A stretch of DNA of 57,215 nt from an uncultured Clostridium sp. (GCA_900548455.1 URKQ01000021.1:1-57215), one strand, 5' to 3'; positions 8,959-18,233 are shown, numbered from the stretch's first letter. Made by a program: numbers and translations. The notes: generated by a model from the sequence alone, not told the origin.

Positions 8959-9222
8959 ATGGACATTATTAAAAAAAGCGGTAAAACAGTAGAATTTATT
9001 CCAAATAAAATCAAAACTTCCATAGAAAATGCTGCTGATGATGTAAACACTTTTCTTAATGCAAAGGAAATTGAACTAATGATTAACGACTCTATAGAAA
9101 CAATTTCTAAAATAGGTCGTACTACTAGCAGCTACGAAGTAAAATGCATTATTTTCGAAACTTTATTAAAATACGGTTATAAGAATATAGCTATTGCCTA
9201 TATTGTAGGTACTGTTAATTAA
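8959..9222 (+). CDS. Stand-alone ATP-cone domain protein
   Basis: 87 residues that match an ATP-cone over their whole length: an IIKKSGKTVEFIPNKIKTSI opening (family: xxKRdGrxvpFdxxKi) and the closing TSSYEVKCIIFETLLKYGYKNIAIAYI segment. ATP-cones normally sit at the N-terminus of ribonucleotide reductases, where they bind ATP/dATP, or in NrdR, where they are joined to a zinc ribbon. Here nothing is attached and no reductase gene is near. RBS AAGAAGG fits the ATG, and a promoter and terminator frame it as a single-gene unit. It might be a nucleotide-sensing regulator subunit; this is inference. Confidence 0.8.
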   Translation: MDIIKKSGKTVEFIPNKIKTSIENAADDVNTFLNAKEIELMINDSIETISKIGRTTSSYEVKCIIFETLLKYGYKNIAIAYIVGTVN

Positions 9223-9250
9223 AAATTTCTTTAAGTTATTAAATTAAAAA

Positions 9251-9286
9251 GATTAGAAAAACAGTCATTGAACTATTTTTCTAATC
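9251..9286. terminator. Bidirectional terminator between the ATP-cone gene and bioY
   Basis: Perfect 11-bp arms GATTAGAAAAA / TTTTTCTAATC with a 14-nt loop and T-rich tails on both strands, between convergent genes. Confidence 0.8.
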
Positions 9287-9305
9287 TTTCTTTAATTCTA
9301 TAAAT

Positions 9306-9830
9306 TTATATAAACTTATGTAGTTTTTCCCCTAAAAAAGAAGCTGCAATTATTTTAAGCGCATCACCAATTAAAAATGGTACAACACATAACAGTAAAG
9401 TTTCTTTTATTCCACTGTTAGTAACCCACATAAACCAAATAGATCCAATAAAATAACAACCTGCAATTCCTAGAACCATTGAGATAATCGACTTAGACAT
9501 CTTTCTATCCAGTTTTTTTGAAATCATTCCAACAATAAAAGCTGCTATAACATATCCTAAGATATAGCCTCCCGTAGGTCCTAAAACTATTCCAACTCCA
9601 GATGTAAAATTGGCATAGACAGGTATGCCTATAGCTCCTATAAGAACATATACTAATTGGCTTAACGCTCCCAACTTTGAACCAAGCAATATTCCTGCTA
9701 ATAGGGGAGAAATTGTTGCCAAATTAATAGGAACTGGAGTAAATGGTAATGGTATTGAAATTTGTGATAATACGCCAGTTAATGCTGCAAAAAAAGCACA
9801 TATTGTTATACTCTTAGTTTTGTTTTTCAC
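9306..9830 (-). CDS. bioY: Biotin transporter BioY (ECF S-component)
   Basis: Membrane substrate-binding subunit for biotin uptake; works alone or with the ECF energy module. About six membrane helices. Family blocks are visible: ICAFFAALTGVLSQISIPLPFTP, LAGILLGSKLGALSQLVYVLIGAIGIPVYA and GPTGGYILGYVIAAFIVG. The open frame reaches 9923, but the ribosome site AGGGGG lies right before a GTG at 9830, giving a 174-residue protein of the usual size. A promoter and BirA operator directly upstream support both the start and the function. Convergent terminator behind it. Confidence 0.92.
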   Translation of the reverse strand: MKNKTKSITICAFFAALTGVLSQISIPLPFTPVPINLATISPLLAGILLGSKLGALSQLVYVLIGAIGIPVYANFTSGVGIVLGPTGGYILGYVIAAFIVGMISKKLDRKMSKSIISMVLGIAGCYFIGSIWFMWVTNSGIKETLLLCVVPFLIGDALKIIAASFLGEKLHKFI

Positions 9831-9860
9831 TTTAATCCCCCTAATATCTTTACTACATAA

Positions 9861-9890
9861 AGTATAACATATCCCTCTTAAAAATGTAAA
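9861..9890 (-). promoter_or_regulatory. bioY promoter
   Basis: On the minus strand: -35 TTTACA (9885-9890), 18-nt spacer, -10 TATACT (9861-9866). The -35 box is part of the BirA operator half-site, which would let bound BirA block RNA polymerase. Confidence 0.65.
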
Positions 9891-9915
9891 CCCAAAAATT
9901 TTATTAGGTTTACAT
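9884..9915. promoter_or_regulatory. BirA operator (biotin repressor site)
   Basis: Perfect 9-bp inverted half-sites ATGTAAACC (9884-9892) and GGTTTACAT (9907-9915) separated by 14 nt, the known arrangement of Firmicutes BirA sites (about TGTnAACC-N14-16-GGTTnACA). It overlaps the bioY -35 box and the last codons of the preceding 5'-nucleotidase-like gene. Repression of bioY by biotinyl-AMP-bound BirA follows from the family; birA itself is not in the window. Confidence 0.85.
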
Positions 9916-11580
9916 TTCTGCAATTCTTTTTAAATCCTCAATATTTAATGATTTATCATAAGGAATTTCTAATTTTCCATTGCGTACTAAAGAAATAGCT
10001 TTTTCCCTTAGTTTTTCATCAAATTCATACCCAATAATTTCCCAATTTTTAATATTTTCAGGTGAAATTATATTTGTTTTTCTTATATAGCTTACAATCA
10101 TATCCCTTACAAGTATTGATGATTCCCAAATAGGATCATTTTTTGTTATATTTCTTCCAACTAAATTGGAATTATAACTATAATCACTAATAGCCAATCT
10201 AATTATATCGGTATCTTTTAAATACCTACCTTTATACTTTACATCCTTAATTCTATTATTCTTTGGTTTTGAAATATCAATCTTATACTCAATCCCTGAG
10301 AATATATCTTGTTGATATCCAGGCACGTCCCAAGAAAAGCTTATTGACAAATCACCTTTTTTAAACTCATTATATGCAAGTGCTGTCCATTCCATATAAT
10401 TTAAAAGTTCTCTTGCTGTAACCTCAACTACATATAATTTAGTGTTAAATTTATATATATTATAAATGTCTCCATATCTAATAAATCCCTTTTTTATATC
10501 AGCACCCTCTCTAATTAATGACGTTGCTGATACATCTGCACCTGACTCCATAAGTTGTATATAATTTACTAATTGTATTAAAGGCGTAGCTCTTAATCGT
10601 CCTTCAGATATCCATTGAATCTCATCCTGTGGTTGAAAATCATTTGTTGATATTCCAATAATCTCATTACTCATTTTAATAGTTCTTTCATTGGCAATTT
10701 TTACAGATAAAATATTATCAAATTTATTATCATCACCAATAATTTCACTCATAGATATTATTTCTACTTTTTTATCTTCTATTTTATTATTCTCATTTAA
10801 AATCAAATCATATCTTACAACTTCACGCCCGCTATCTGTGGCTCCACCAACTAAAGTATTCCCAATTTTCTCTTTCACTGTTATGTGATAATGCCCGACC
10901 ATTGCAATATCAATTTCAGGATGTAATTCAATAATATTTCTAACACCATCTTTATTATTTACGCTATCATATTCCCCGTCTAAACCTGAATGGGCCATAA
11001 GAAATATAACATCAGAATTTTGTTTTACCTCTTCTAAATATATATTTAAAGCTTTTTCATAATCTATAAATTTCAAATTACTAATAGATCTTCCTAACCA
11101 TCTTGAAACATTAGTAGTAGTTAATCCTACAATACCTATTTTAACACCGTCTACCTCTATTATAGAATAAGGTTTTACTAATGTTTTAAGGTTATCTTGA
11201 TATATTACATTAGCCGATATAAATGGAAATATCGCTTCCCTTTCAATTTTTTTTAAAGCATCAATTCCAAAATTAAACTCGTGATTACCTAAAGTCATTG
11301 CACTATATCCAATAGAATTCATCGCACTTATTACCGGATTATTTAAGTTCCAATTTTTAATTAAAAAATCATCTGTAAGCATAGTTCCTTGAATAATATC
11401 ACCGTTGTCAACTAAGATTGTATTAGGATTTTCTTTTCTTACTTTTTCTATATAGGCCTTTACTTTTCTTAATCCTCCATTAATCTCATTACTTACTTTT
11501 TCATAATTATAGCCCATGATATTTCCATGGACATCTGTAGTAGCAATAATTGTAATATGCTTAAGTTTTTCATTTTTCAA
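9910..11580 (-). CDS. Cytoplasmic 5'-nucleotidase / 2',3'-cyclic phosphodiesterase family metallophosphatase
   Basis: 556 residues with an N-terminal metallophosphoesterase domain (motifs TTDVHGN, NGDIIQG, GNHEFNFG, AHSGLDGE, GHYHITV) and a C-terminal 5'-nucleotidase domain (about 330-520). This is the UshA/CpdB/YfkN architecture, which removes phosphate from nucleotides outside the cell in many bacteria. Here no signal peptide or wall anchor is seen, so the enzyme is probably cytoplasmic. The start is TTG at 11580, placed 9 nt after GGAGG; the nearby ATG is out of frame. The last codons overlap the bioY operator. Confidence 0.85.
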   Translation of the reverse strand: MKNEKLKHITIIATTDVHGNIMGYNYEKVSNEINGGLRKVKAYIEKVRKENPNTILVDNGDIIQGTMLTDDFLIKNWNLNNPVISAMNSIGYSAMTLGNHEFNFGIDALKKIEREAIFPFISANVIYQDNLKTLVKPYSIIEVDGVKIGIVGLTTTNVSRWLGRSISNLKFIDYEKALNIYLEEVKQNSDVIFLMAHSGLDGEYDSVNNKDGVRNIIELHPEIDIAMVGHYHITVKEKIGNTLVGGATDSGREVVRYDLILNENNKIEDKKVEIISMSEIIGDDNKFDNILSVKIANERTIKMSNEIIGISTNDFQPQDEIQWISEGRLRATPLIQLVNYIQLMESGADVSATSLIREGADIKKGFIRYGDIYNIYKFNTKLYVVEVTARELLNYMEWTALAYNEFKKGDLSISFSWDVPGYQQDIFSGIEYKIDISKPKNNRIKDVKYKGRYLKDTDIIRLAISDYSYNSNLVGRNITKNDPIWESSILVRDMIVSYIRKTNIISPENIKNWEIIGYEFDEKLREKAISLVRNGKLEIPYDKSLNIEDLKRIAEM

Positions 11581-11635
11581 TTTATAATTCCTCCAAAAAC
11601 ATAATCTGACAACATTATTATATCACTGCATAAAT

Positions 11636-11667
11636 AAAAAAACTGAGATTATAATATAATCCCAGTT
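11636..11667 (-). terminator. Terminator of the RDD protein gene
   Basis: AACTG-A-GATTAT / ATAATC-C-CAGTT hairpin (one A/C mismatch) with a 3-nt loop followed on the minus strand by TTTTTATTTA. Confidence 0.75.
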
Positions 11668-11685
11668 CACCAATTGATTTAAAAT

Positions 11686-12042
11686 TTATTTTATAATTCT
11701 CTTTCCAAAAGTTGTTCCTTTTTTACTAGCTTCTAATATTGTATTATAAAATATATTAACAACAATATATATCATAAGCACCATCATAGCTGAATTTGAT
11801 ACCCTATACCCCATATATGGTAATACAAATGTTATTATAAAAGCTATAACCATACTGATGATTATACATATACATTGATCTAAAATATTAGCACCTAGAA
11901 AAGCAATAAAGCTAGGCTTTTTTACTCTCCTTGTTCTCTTGAATTGAGACTCTTCCTTCTCAACTTCTAAATTATTATTCACTTCTTCATCGCTAACATT
12001 TATATCTTCTAAAGTAGATACTTCCTCATTATTATTGTCCAT
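11686..12042 (-). CDS. Small RDD family membrane protein
   Basis: 118 residues: an acidic disordered N-terminus (about 1-33), a basic patch (KRTRRVKKPS) and then two membrane helices that form an RDD-type domain (Asp in ANILDQ; second-helix YNTILEASKKGTTFGKRII, the family's closing block). RDD proteins are thought to be transporters or Na+/H+ antiporters in a few cases; no role is known for short ones. RBS AAGGAGGAATT precedes the ATG. Own terminator; single-gene unit. Confidence 0.75.
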   Translation of the reverse strand: MDNNNEEVSTLEDINVSDEEVNNNLEVEKEESQFKRTRRVKKPSFIAFLGANILDQCICIIISMVIAFIITFVLPYMGYRVSNSAMMVLMIYIVVNIFYNTILEASKKGTTFGKRIIK

Positions 12043-12234
12043 GCAACAATTCCTCCTTATAAAAAATCAATAAGTTCTCTGATTAAATATACTACACTTA
12101 TCATTATCTGTAAATTACTATCCTGTTAACTTAATGTAAATATAAACTTTTATATAGTATTTAATTAAACATTTATTTTCTTTAGAATATTTATTATAAT
12201 AAGATTATATTTATTTACTTAGGAGGAATATGAA

Positions 12235-12438
12235 ATGAATAATTATCAATGTCCTAAATGTGGATGTATGGAATATGAATCAGATCAATTACAAGCAACG
12301 GGAGGAACCTTTGCAAAAATGTTTGATATACAAAACAAGAAATTTATAACAATAAGTTGCGTTAAATGTGGATATACTGAATTATATAAAAGTAGTACAA
12401 GCACTGGTGAAAATATATTAGATTTCTTAACAAACTAA
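12235..12438 (+). CDS. Zinc-ribbon nucleic-acid-binding protein (COG3478 type)
   Basis: 67 residues with two CxxC knuckles: CPKCGC near residue 6 and CVKCGYTE near residue 42. The segment between them (QATGGTFAKMFDIQNKKF) and the closing YKSSTSTGENILDFL match the small zinc-ribbon family annotated as predicted nucleic-acid binding. A strong AGGAGG site sits 8 nt before the ATG. Single-gene unit with its own terminator. Role unknown. Confidence 0.85.
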   Translation: MNNYQCPKCGCMEYESDQLQATGGTFAKMFDIQNKKFITISCVKCGYTELYKSSTSTGENILDFLTN

Positions 12439-12475
12439 AAAGTAGGGTATGCTGTAGAAGCATATCCTACTTTTT
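12437..12475. terminator. Terminator of the zinc-ribbon gene
   Basis: AAAAAGTAGG / CCTACTTTTT outer stem extended by TATGC/GCATA with a short loop; starts at the stop codon. T-runs on both strands. Confidence 0.85.
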
Positions 12476-12528
12476 AAATATTTGCTACTAAGATAAATTT
12501 AAATTTATCTACAATAGTCATCACTTAA

Positions 12529-14514
12529 TTATATTTTAAAAATTTCAATTTGTTCCTTTAAAACAGATGAATTTTCAGCTAAGGCTATAGATTCATCTGA
12601 TACACTCTTGCTATTTTCAACAACATTGTCAGCTAGTTCTGATAGTTGTTCGGAAGTAGCCAATATCTCTTCAACACCTGCTGATTGTTCTTCAGTAATA
12701 GCTGCAAGAGATGCTGAAATGTCCTCTAACCCCAGTACCTTTTCCACCATTTCATTTACTATTGCATTAGATGATGATACAGCCTCATATATACTATTAA
12801 AAGTTTCTCCAGCTGATAAAACAAGTTCTCCACTTCTTTCAATTGTTTCAACACTTTCTTTAGTTTTTGAAATAGTATTACCTACTAGTTTGCTTATGTT
12901 ACCAGTAAGGTTTGATATATCACTTGCTGCCTTTGAAGAAGTTTCTGCAAGTTTTCTTATCTCATCTGCAACTACTGCAAATCCTTTTCCAGATTCTCCA
13001 GCTCTTGCTGCTTCAATTGCTGCATTTAAAGCCAATAAATTAGTTTGAGAAGCTATATCACTTATCATGTTTACGATAGAGGATATTTCCACAGTAGATT
13101 CTCCAACCTGTTCTACCACGTTTTCTAACTCCTCAATAGATTCTCCAACAACTTTTATAGCCCCATTTATTTGATTCATGCTCTCTTTACCTTTGTTAGA
13201 AACTATTACTGTTGATTCCATATCTTTATTTACAATTTTACCACTTTCACCTGTATCAGATACAACCATAGCTAAAGAAGTTGCTCTCTCCGTAACTTCT
13301 GTAATAGATTTTGCCAGCTCTTCTACAGTTACATTTAATTGTTCCATAGATGCCGCTTGACTAGTAGCCGAACTATAAAGTTGATCTGAAATAACACTAC
13401 TATTTTCAGCTTGTCCATTTAAACTATTAAAAGTATTTCTTATTTCACCTATAGAACCTTTCATAACTTCTAAAAACTTCTCTAAGCTTTTACTCATTAA
13501 TGCAATTTCATCATTTCCTTTTGATTGAATTTCAACAGTGAAATCACCTTCTGTTATTTGAGTAATCACCCCTGTCAAATGTTTTATTGGTTTTGTTATT
13601 ACATTAATTGTACGTGTAACCAAAATAATAAGAATAAGTATAGCAATGCTGGAAATTAGTAAAACAAATCTTTTTAAAGTATTGAGTTCAGATAACACAC
13701 TTTTTTCAGAAATAGTTGAAATAAGCACCCATTCTGTTCCTTCCACATTATTAGAATTAACAAAATAATTCTTACCACCAATTTTCATTTTTATTACGGA
13801 GTCTTTCACTGAAGAATTATATAGTTCTTTATATTTAACATTTTCTTCATCGTTAATTGAAGCACCCATTAATTCATTGTTTTTATCTGCTATTATTACA
13901 TTGTTTACTGTATCAATTAATATGGCCTCCCCACTTTCATCTAAGCTCGCTTCACTTATATATTTTGATATAACATTTAAACTCATATCAACAGCCATTA
14001 CGCCTTTTATTTCTCCGTTATCCCCTTTAATATTACCTGTGGCACTGACAATTAATTCTCCTGTTCTACTGTCTTTATAGGGAATACCAAACTTCATTTT
14101 ATCGTTTAACAATCCTTCTTTATACCATTGAGATTCCCTTGGATCAAATCCTGCTGGTGGAATCCAATCAGTTGTTTGAATAAAGTCGCCATTAGTATTA
14201 GCTATATATGGAGCAGCTAAAAATCTTGTATCTCCTTTAAATTTATTTAAATATGCTTCTACTATTTCATTTGTTGCCCCTGCTGACATCATATAACTTA
14301 ATGTACTTTGCATTGTATCAAGTGTACTTAGAGCATCAGTAAATACAGAATTTATTTCTAAAGTACTTATTTTACTTGTCTTTACTAAGGTCTCTTTAGA
14401 TTCATCTACAATTATAGATTTAGAAGTTATAAAGGTTAGAGTTGTAATTACCACTAAAATCACTACAACAATTGGAATTATTATACTAACTAATTTTTTC
14501 TTTATACTATTCAT
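12529..14514 (-). CDS. Methyl-accepting chemotaxis protein with dCache_1 sensor
   Basis: 661 residues. N-terminal helix (about 10-31), extracellular dCache domain (about 35-275), second helix (about 280-302), HAMP (about 305-357) and a methyl-accepting domain with the hairpin tip NLLALNAAIEAARAGESGKG. The distal sensor pocket carries DPRESQWYKEG, PYKDSRTGE and a later AVDMS, which resembles the Arg-Trp-Tyr ... Tyr ... Asp pattern of amino-acid-binding dCache domains, so an amino acid or amine ligand is plausible. No flagellar or che genes are in the window. Monocistronic. Confidence 0.93.
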   Translation of the reverse strand: MNSIKKKLVSIIIPIVVVILVVITTLTFITSKSIIVDESKETLVKTSKISTLEINSVFTDALSTLDTMQSTLSYMMSAGATNEIVEAYLNKFKGDTRFLAAPYIANTNGDFIQTTDWIPPAGFDPRESQWYKEGLLNDKMKFGIPYKDSRTGELIVSATGNIKGDNGEIKGVMAVDMSLNVISKYISEASLDESGEAILIDTVNNVIIADKNNELMGASINDEENVKYKELYNSSVKDSVIKMKIGGKNYFVNSNNVEGTEWVLISTISEKSVLSELNTLKRFVLLISSIAILILIILVTRTINVITKPIKHLTGVITQITEGDFTVEIQSKGNDEIALMSKSLEKFLEVMKGSIGEIRNTFNSLNGQAENSSVISDQLYSSATSQAASMEQLNVTVEELAKSITEVTERATSLAMVVSDTGESGKIVNKDMESTVIVSNKGKESMNQINGAIKVVGESIEELENVVEQVGESTVEISSIVNMISDIASQTNLLALNAAIEAARAGESGKGFAVVADEIRKLAETSSKAASDISNLTGNISKLVGNTISKTKESVETIERSGELVLSAGETFNSIYEAVSSSNAIVNEMVEKVLGLEDISASLAAITEEQSAGVEEILATSEQLSELADNVVENSKSVSDESIALAENSSVLKEQIEIFKI

Positions 14515-14721
14515 ACTTTACCTCCTAATTATTTAAATTTTATAATTATAATTTTCTGTGTTTTTAATTATTATTATCTTATACTTATTCTCGAATAATA
14601 ATATTTTATCTTAATTGATTTTATAATTTTGAAATCGTTTTCTTATAATATGTTTAATTTTTTTAAATATTTATTAAAATTTATACCTATTAATTTCGTA
14701 TTTATTTCCAAGAAATCTATA

Positions 14722-14772
14722 AATAGTAATAAGAGGATGTACCAATACTTGATACATCCTCTTATTACTATT
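14722..14772. terminator. Long 20-bp inverted repeat at the end of the LtaS-like gene
   Basis: Two perfect 20-nt arms (14722-14741 and 14753-14772) with an 11-nt loop. The right arm covers the LtaS-like stop codon. On the minus strand the tail is only mildly T-rich, so it may also be an mRNA-stabilising end. Confidence 0.65.
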
Positions 14773-16840
14773 TACTAAACAAAAAGCTATTGGAATAACT
14801 TAAAATTATCTTATCATCACCTATTTGGGCAACTTTTATCTCATCTCCTAAATTTGCATCACTCATTTTTATAGCTAGTGTATTACTATCTATAAATAAT
14901 GTTTCAACAGCCTTGTCATTAATCATCACCCTACTAAATTCTGTGAAAAACTTTCCTTTTATAAGGATATCATCATTATCCTGTAATACATCATCTACAA
15001 CTATATCATGAATACCCATTTTCATATTTGAAGGAATATATGGGTATCTACCATGGAACACCTCTCCTTTTCCATAGAGCATATCATATTGCAATAATCT
15101 TAAATCCTCATAGTAACAGTCTTTTTCTATATTACTTTGATGCAGTTTATTTACGAAGCCTTCATTTATACCTATTTTTTTAAGTGCCTTTGCAGATAGT
15201 TGATAGGCATATACGTCCTCATCATTTTTATCTAAATCTGCATTATCCCACATTACATAAGGAGTTTGAAATAGATTATTATTACTTAAGTTATTTTCTT
15301 CTATACCCAAACTAGGTAAATGATCTCCAAATAAGACTAATATTACATTTTCATCACATCTACTCAAACTATCTACTAAATTACCAATAAACTTATCCAT
15401 TTCATGAATTTGATTTACATAATACTCAAAAGCATAACTATATTCATTATCCATACCAGTAACTTTTATATTATTTTTCTGCAATTTATCATAGTTTAAT
15501 TTATGGTCACTATCTTTCTCTACTCTTTCTTTACTATTAGCAGAAATTTGTTCAGCTTCACTTGCTGAAAAATACATGTCATCTTTGTCACTCATTGGGT
15601 ATTTCCCATGCCCTTGCACAGAAATTGTATAAATAAAATCTTTTTCCTCTGTTGACTCTAAAGTGTCTAATATTTCTTTAACTAGCATTTGATCCTTTGC
15701 CCACCCCATTGGATTTTTTTCTATGGGATACATATATTCTATAGAGGTAAAAGTATCAAAGCCCAAATTAGGAAAAACTACATTTCTCCCATAAAAAGTT
15801 CCATCGTTGTTGTGAATAGCATGGCTTTTATAATTATATTTTTTTAAATTATACGGCACGCTTTCACAAGCTTTTTCTTTTAATATAGTCTTATAAGGAT
15901 ATTCGCCAGGACCAAAAAAATCCAAACTCATCCCAGTTATAGTTTCAAATTCCGTATTAGCCGTTCCTGCTCCAACAGAGGGAACTTTAACAAACCCTGA
16001 TGAATAGTTCTCAGCTAACTTATGAAAATTAGGAATTGGATCATCAGAGTAAGAAATATTTTTCATTAAGGTTGGATCAAAAAACGATTCTAGTTGAACC
16101 ATTATAACATTTGGGTTTTTGTTTTCTCCATTAGTTGCAGTATTAATCATAGTATCTTTAACTATTTCATTCATTATTTCCGGGGAATATTCAGATGGTT
16201 TATCAATTCCTGTATTAATTAAACTATTGCTAAAACAATAAGCAAAGCCGTAGTCCTTATAAGCCTGACCAATGTTTCCAAAAGTAGATGCAAGTATGTT
16301 GGTTGAAACACCTACTTTAGTAAAAATCACTAACATGCATGATATAATTCCTACTACTATACCACTTTTTAAGTAATTTATTCTTTTCCCATACCTTGGT
16401 GCATTAATCCATACATTAATCACTTTCCATATAAAAATAACCAATCCTACTAATATTAATATAATTTCTAAAGTATTTAAATATAATCCAATCATAGGTA
16501 TTGCCTCAGTTATTAATGAAAAATCTACAGCAGTAAATGGAGTAGTTCTAAACTTAAGTAAGACAAAATCTGTAATACCAAACCCTATCCATATAGAGCA
16601 CACGAGAAAATTAAAAAAATTACGTCTTGTTATCAAAAATTGAAAGGATAAAGTAAACATAATAATTAAAGTATTATAAAAAAATACCGTTGGATTTAAA
16701 AAAATATGTTTTATACCTTCTAAAATAGAAGATCTACTTAAACTTTCCACTACAAAATTAATTATTATAGCTGTGTAAATTATTTTGTATAACAATTTGG
16801 TATTATCATTTAAACAAGTATCTCTACCTTTTATCTTCAT
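14768..16840 (-). CDS. LtaS-like phosphoglycerol transferase/sulfatase
   Basis: 690 residues: five N-terminal membrane helices (to about 180), then an extracellular sulfatase-fold domain. Expected catalytic features are Glu251 (QLESFFD), Thr293 in GAGTANTEF and the late metal-binding FGDHLPSLG. HNNDGTFYGRN and QGHGKYP are typical of LTA synthases, which move phosphoglycerol from phosphatidylglycerol to lipoteichoic acid. About 65 C-terminal residues after the sulfatase domain form an extra strand-rich region (ILIKGKFFTEFSRVMINDK...), possibly IPT/TIG-like. GGGAG precedes the ATG. It lies 35 nt after the M20 gene, likely one operon. The exact polymer is not certain. Confidence 0.87.
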   Translation of the reverse strand: MKIKGRDTCLNDNTKLLYKIIYTAIIINFVVESLSRSSILEGIKHIFLNPTVFFYNTLIIMFTLSFQFLITRRNFFNFLVCSIWIGFGITDFVLLKFRTTPFTAVDFSLITEAIPMIGLYLNTLEIILILVGLVIFIWKVINVWINAPRYGKRINYLKSGIVVGIISCMLVIFTKVGVSTNILASTFGNIGQAYKDYGFAYCFSNSLINTGIDKPSEYSPEIMNEIVKDTMINTATNGENKNPNVIMVQLESFFDPTLMKNISYSDDPIPNFHKLAENYSSGFVKVPSVGAGTANTEFETITGMSLDFFGPGEYPYKTILKEKACESVPYNLKKYNYKSHAIHNNDGTFYGRNVVFPNLGFDTFTSIEYMYPIEKNPMGWAKDQMLVKEILDTLESTEEKDFIYTISVQGHGKYPMSDKDDMYFSASEAEQISANSKERVEKDSDHKLNYDKLQKNNIKVTGMDNEYSYAFEYYVNQIHEMDKFIGNLVDSLSRCDENVILVLFGDHLPSLGIEENNLSNNNLFQTPYVMWDNADLDKNDEDVYAYQLSAKALKKIGINEGFVNKLHQSNIEKDCYYEDLRLLQYDMLYGKGEVFHGRYPYIPSNMKMGIHDIVVDDVLQDNDDILIKGKFFTEFSRVMINDKAVETLFIDSNTLAIKMSDANLGDEIKVAQIGDDKIILSYSNSFLFSK

Positions 16841-16875
16841 ATTCTATAACTCCCTATACTTTTTATATACTAACT

Positions 16876-17997
16876 TTATAAAGATGTAATATGAAAAAAT
16901 ATATTAATAACATTTGATAATATTTCATCTGGAAAATCATAATATTCGGTATGTAATTGATCCCATTTCTCACCAGCGCCAATACCAAATATAACCCCTG
17001 GAATCTCCTTAGTATAATATCCAAAGTCTTCAGACCATCTAAAGGGTTCATTCAATTCCTCATATTTAATTTTATTATCAATACATAATTTTTTTAGGCG
17101 CTTAACTTCCCTAGAAGAATTTAAAGTTTCTGGAAACTCATCACAGAATTCCAACTCACTTTTTATTTTATGCTCTTTTGAAATTTTCTCTACACATTTT
17201 GTAATACTATTTTGTAATATTTGCAAATCTTTTTCCCTCTCAGCACGAATAGTTAACAGTATTTCTCCATATCCTGCTGAAGTTCCAAAAGCCTTATCTC
17301 CCACCTTAATACTAATAATTGTGCACATGGCTCCATTTTCAAATTTCACCAAATTCGTTATATCTTTAACATAAGATACAATATCTGCAACTGCATAAGC
17401 CGGATTAACCCCAAACTCAGGATAAGCTGCATGGGATGTCTTTCCATTTAACTTTATAACTATTCCCTTAGAAGCGTATGCAAATATGTTTTCTGCAAAA
17501 TATATTACTCCCTTAGATTTTTTAGGTATATTATGAAAAGCATATATATTATTAATTTTATTATCTTTTAAAAAATTATCTTCTACTATTAATTTAGCTC
17601 CTGTTCCTATTTCTTCTGCTGGTTGAAATAATAAAAATATATTTTTATTTTTAATTTCTTCAGCAAATAAACATATACTAGCTATTGCTGCGCAATGCCC
17701 ATCATGACCACATTTATGTGCAACGCCTTTATTAATGGATTTATATAAAAAATCATTTTTTTCCTCAATTGGCAATGCATCCATATCAGCTCTAAAAGCT
17801 ACATTCTCATATTCCTTTCCCTTAAAAGACATCGCATAAAAATATCCACTTTTTTCAATGATTTTCATGTTACTATTACTTCTTATGAATTCTTTTATTA
17901 TCTTCATTGTTTCAACTTCATTATTAGATAGCTCTGGATTTTTATGTAATCTATGCCTCAATTCTAAACACGATTGTAAAATATATTCATACTTCAT
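16876..17997 (-). CDS. M20 family amidohydrolase (aminoacylase/IAA-amino acid hydrolase type)
   Basis: 373 residues. M20D signatures: LRHRLHKNPELSNNE at the N-terminus, FRADMDALPIEE with a metal-binding Asp, and AHKCGHDGHCAAI with metal-binding His. The QPAEEIGTGA block supplies the catalytic Glu. No signal peptide. Such enzymes split N-acyl amino acids or small peptides; substrate unknown. It is upstream of the LtaS-like gene on the same strand with a 35-nt gap, so it is probably the first gene of that two-gene unit. Confidence 0.88.
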   Translation of the reverse strand: MKYEYILQSCLELRHRLHKNPELSNNEVETMKIIKEFIRSNSNMKIIEKSGYFYAMSFKGKEYENVAFRADMDALPIEEKNDFLYKSINKGVAHKCGHDGHCAAIASICLFAEEIKNKNIFLLFQPAEEIGTGAKLIVEDNFLKDNKINNIYAFHNIPKKSKGVIYFAENIFAYASKGIVIKLNGKTSHAAYPEFGVNPAYAVADIVSYVKDITNLVKFENGAMCTIISIKVGDKAFGTSAGYGEILLTIRAEREKDLQILQNSITKCVEKISKEHKIKSELEFCDEFPETLNSSREVKRLKKLCIDNKIKYEELNEPFRWSEDFGYYTKEIPGVIFGIGAGEKWDQLHTEYYDFPDEILSNVINIFFHITSL

Positions 17998-18177
17998 ATT
18001 ATTTTCACCTACAATCTTTACTGATTTATTTAAAATGAATGAATTATTACTTTACGGTTTAATTTTACCATAATATATATAAAAAAACTTATAAGTAAAA
18101 ATTAATTTAATGTTACTTTTTATATAAATGATTACTACTCATTTCAATTTTATATCCTGGTAATATTTTGTATTATT

Positions 18178-18186
18178 TGCTATAAT
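18178..18186 (+). promoter_or_regulatory. Extended -10 promoter of the zincin-like gene
   Basis: TGC directly followed by TATAAT, an extended -10 element, about 48 bp upstream of the start codon. No good -35 box is seen. Confidence 0.4.
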
Positions 18187-18233
18187 TTATATTATACAAG
18201 TTACCTATTATATTCATGTGATTGGAGGAAATT

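Noticed and set aside
9831..9923. N-terminal extension of BioY to 9923
   Set aside because: It would translate the promoter and BirA operator; the RBS and normal length favour the GTG at 9830.
12608..13048. 146-codon plus-strand frame opposite the dCache chemoreceptor
   Set aside because: Same shadow effect; Ser/Ala-rich translation of complementary codons without start signal.
14515..14721. Search for a c-di-GMP (GEMM) riboswitch or sigma-D site before the dCache chemoreceptor
   Set aside because: No GEMM blocks and no TAAA-N15-CGATAA pattern at proper spacing; only AT-rich DNA seen.
16863..17051. 62-codon minus-strand frame at the end of the M20 gene
   Set aside because: Lies within the M20 coding region in another frame with no start signal.
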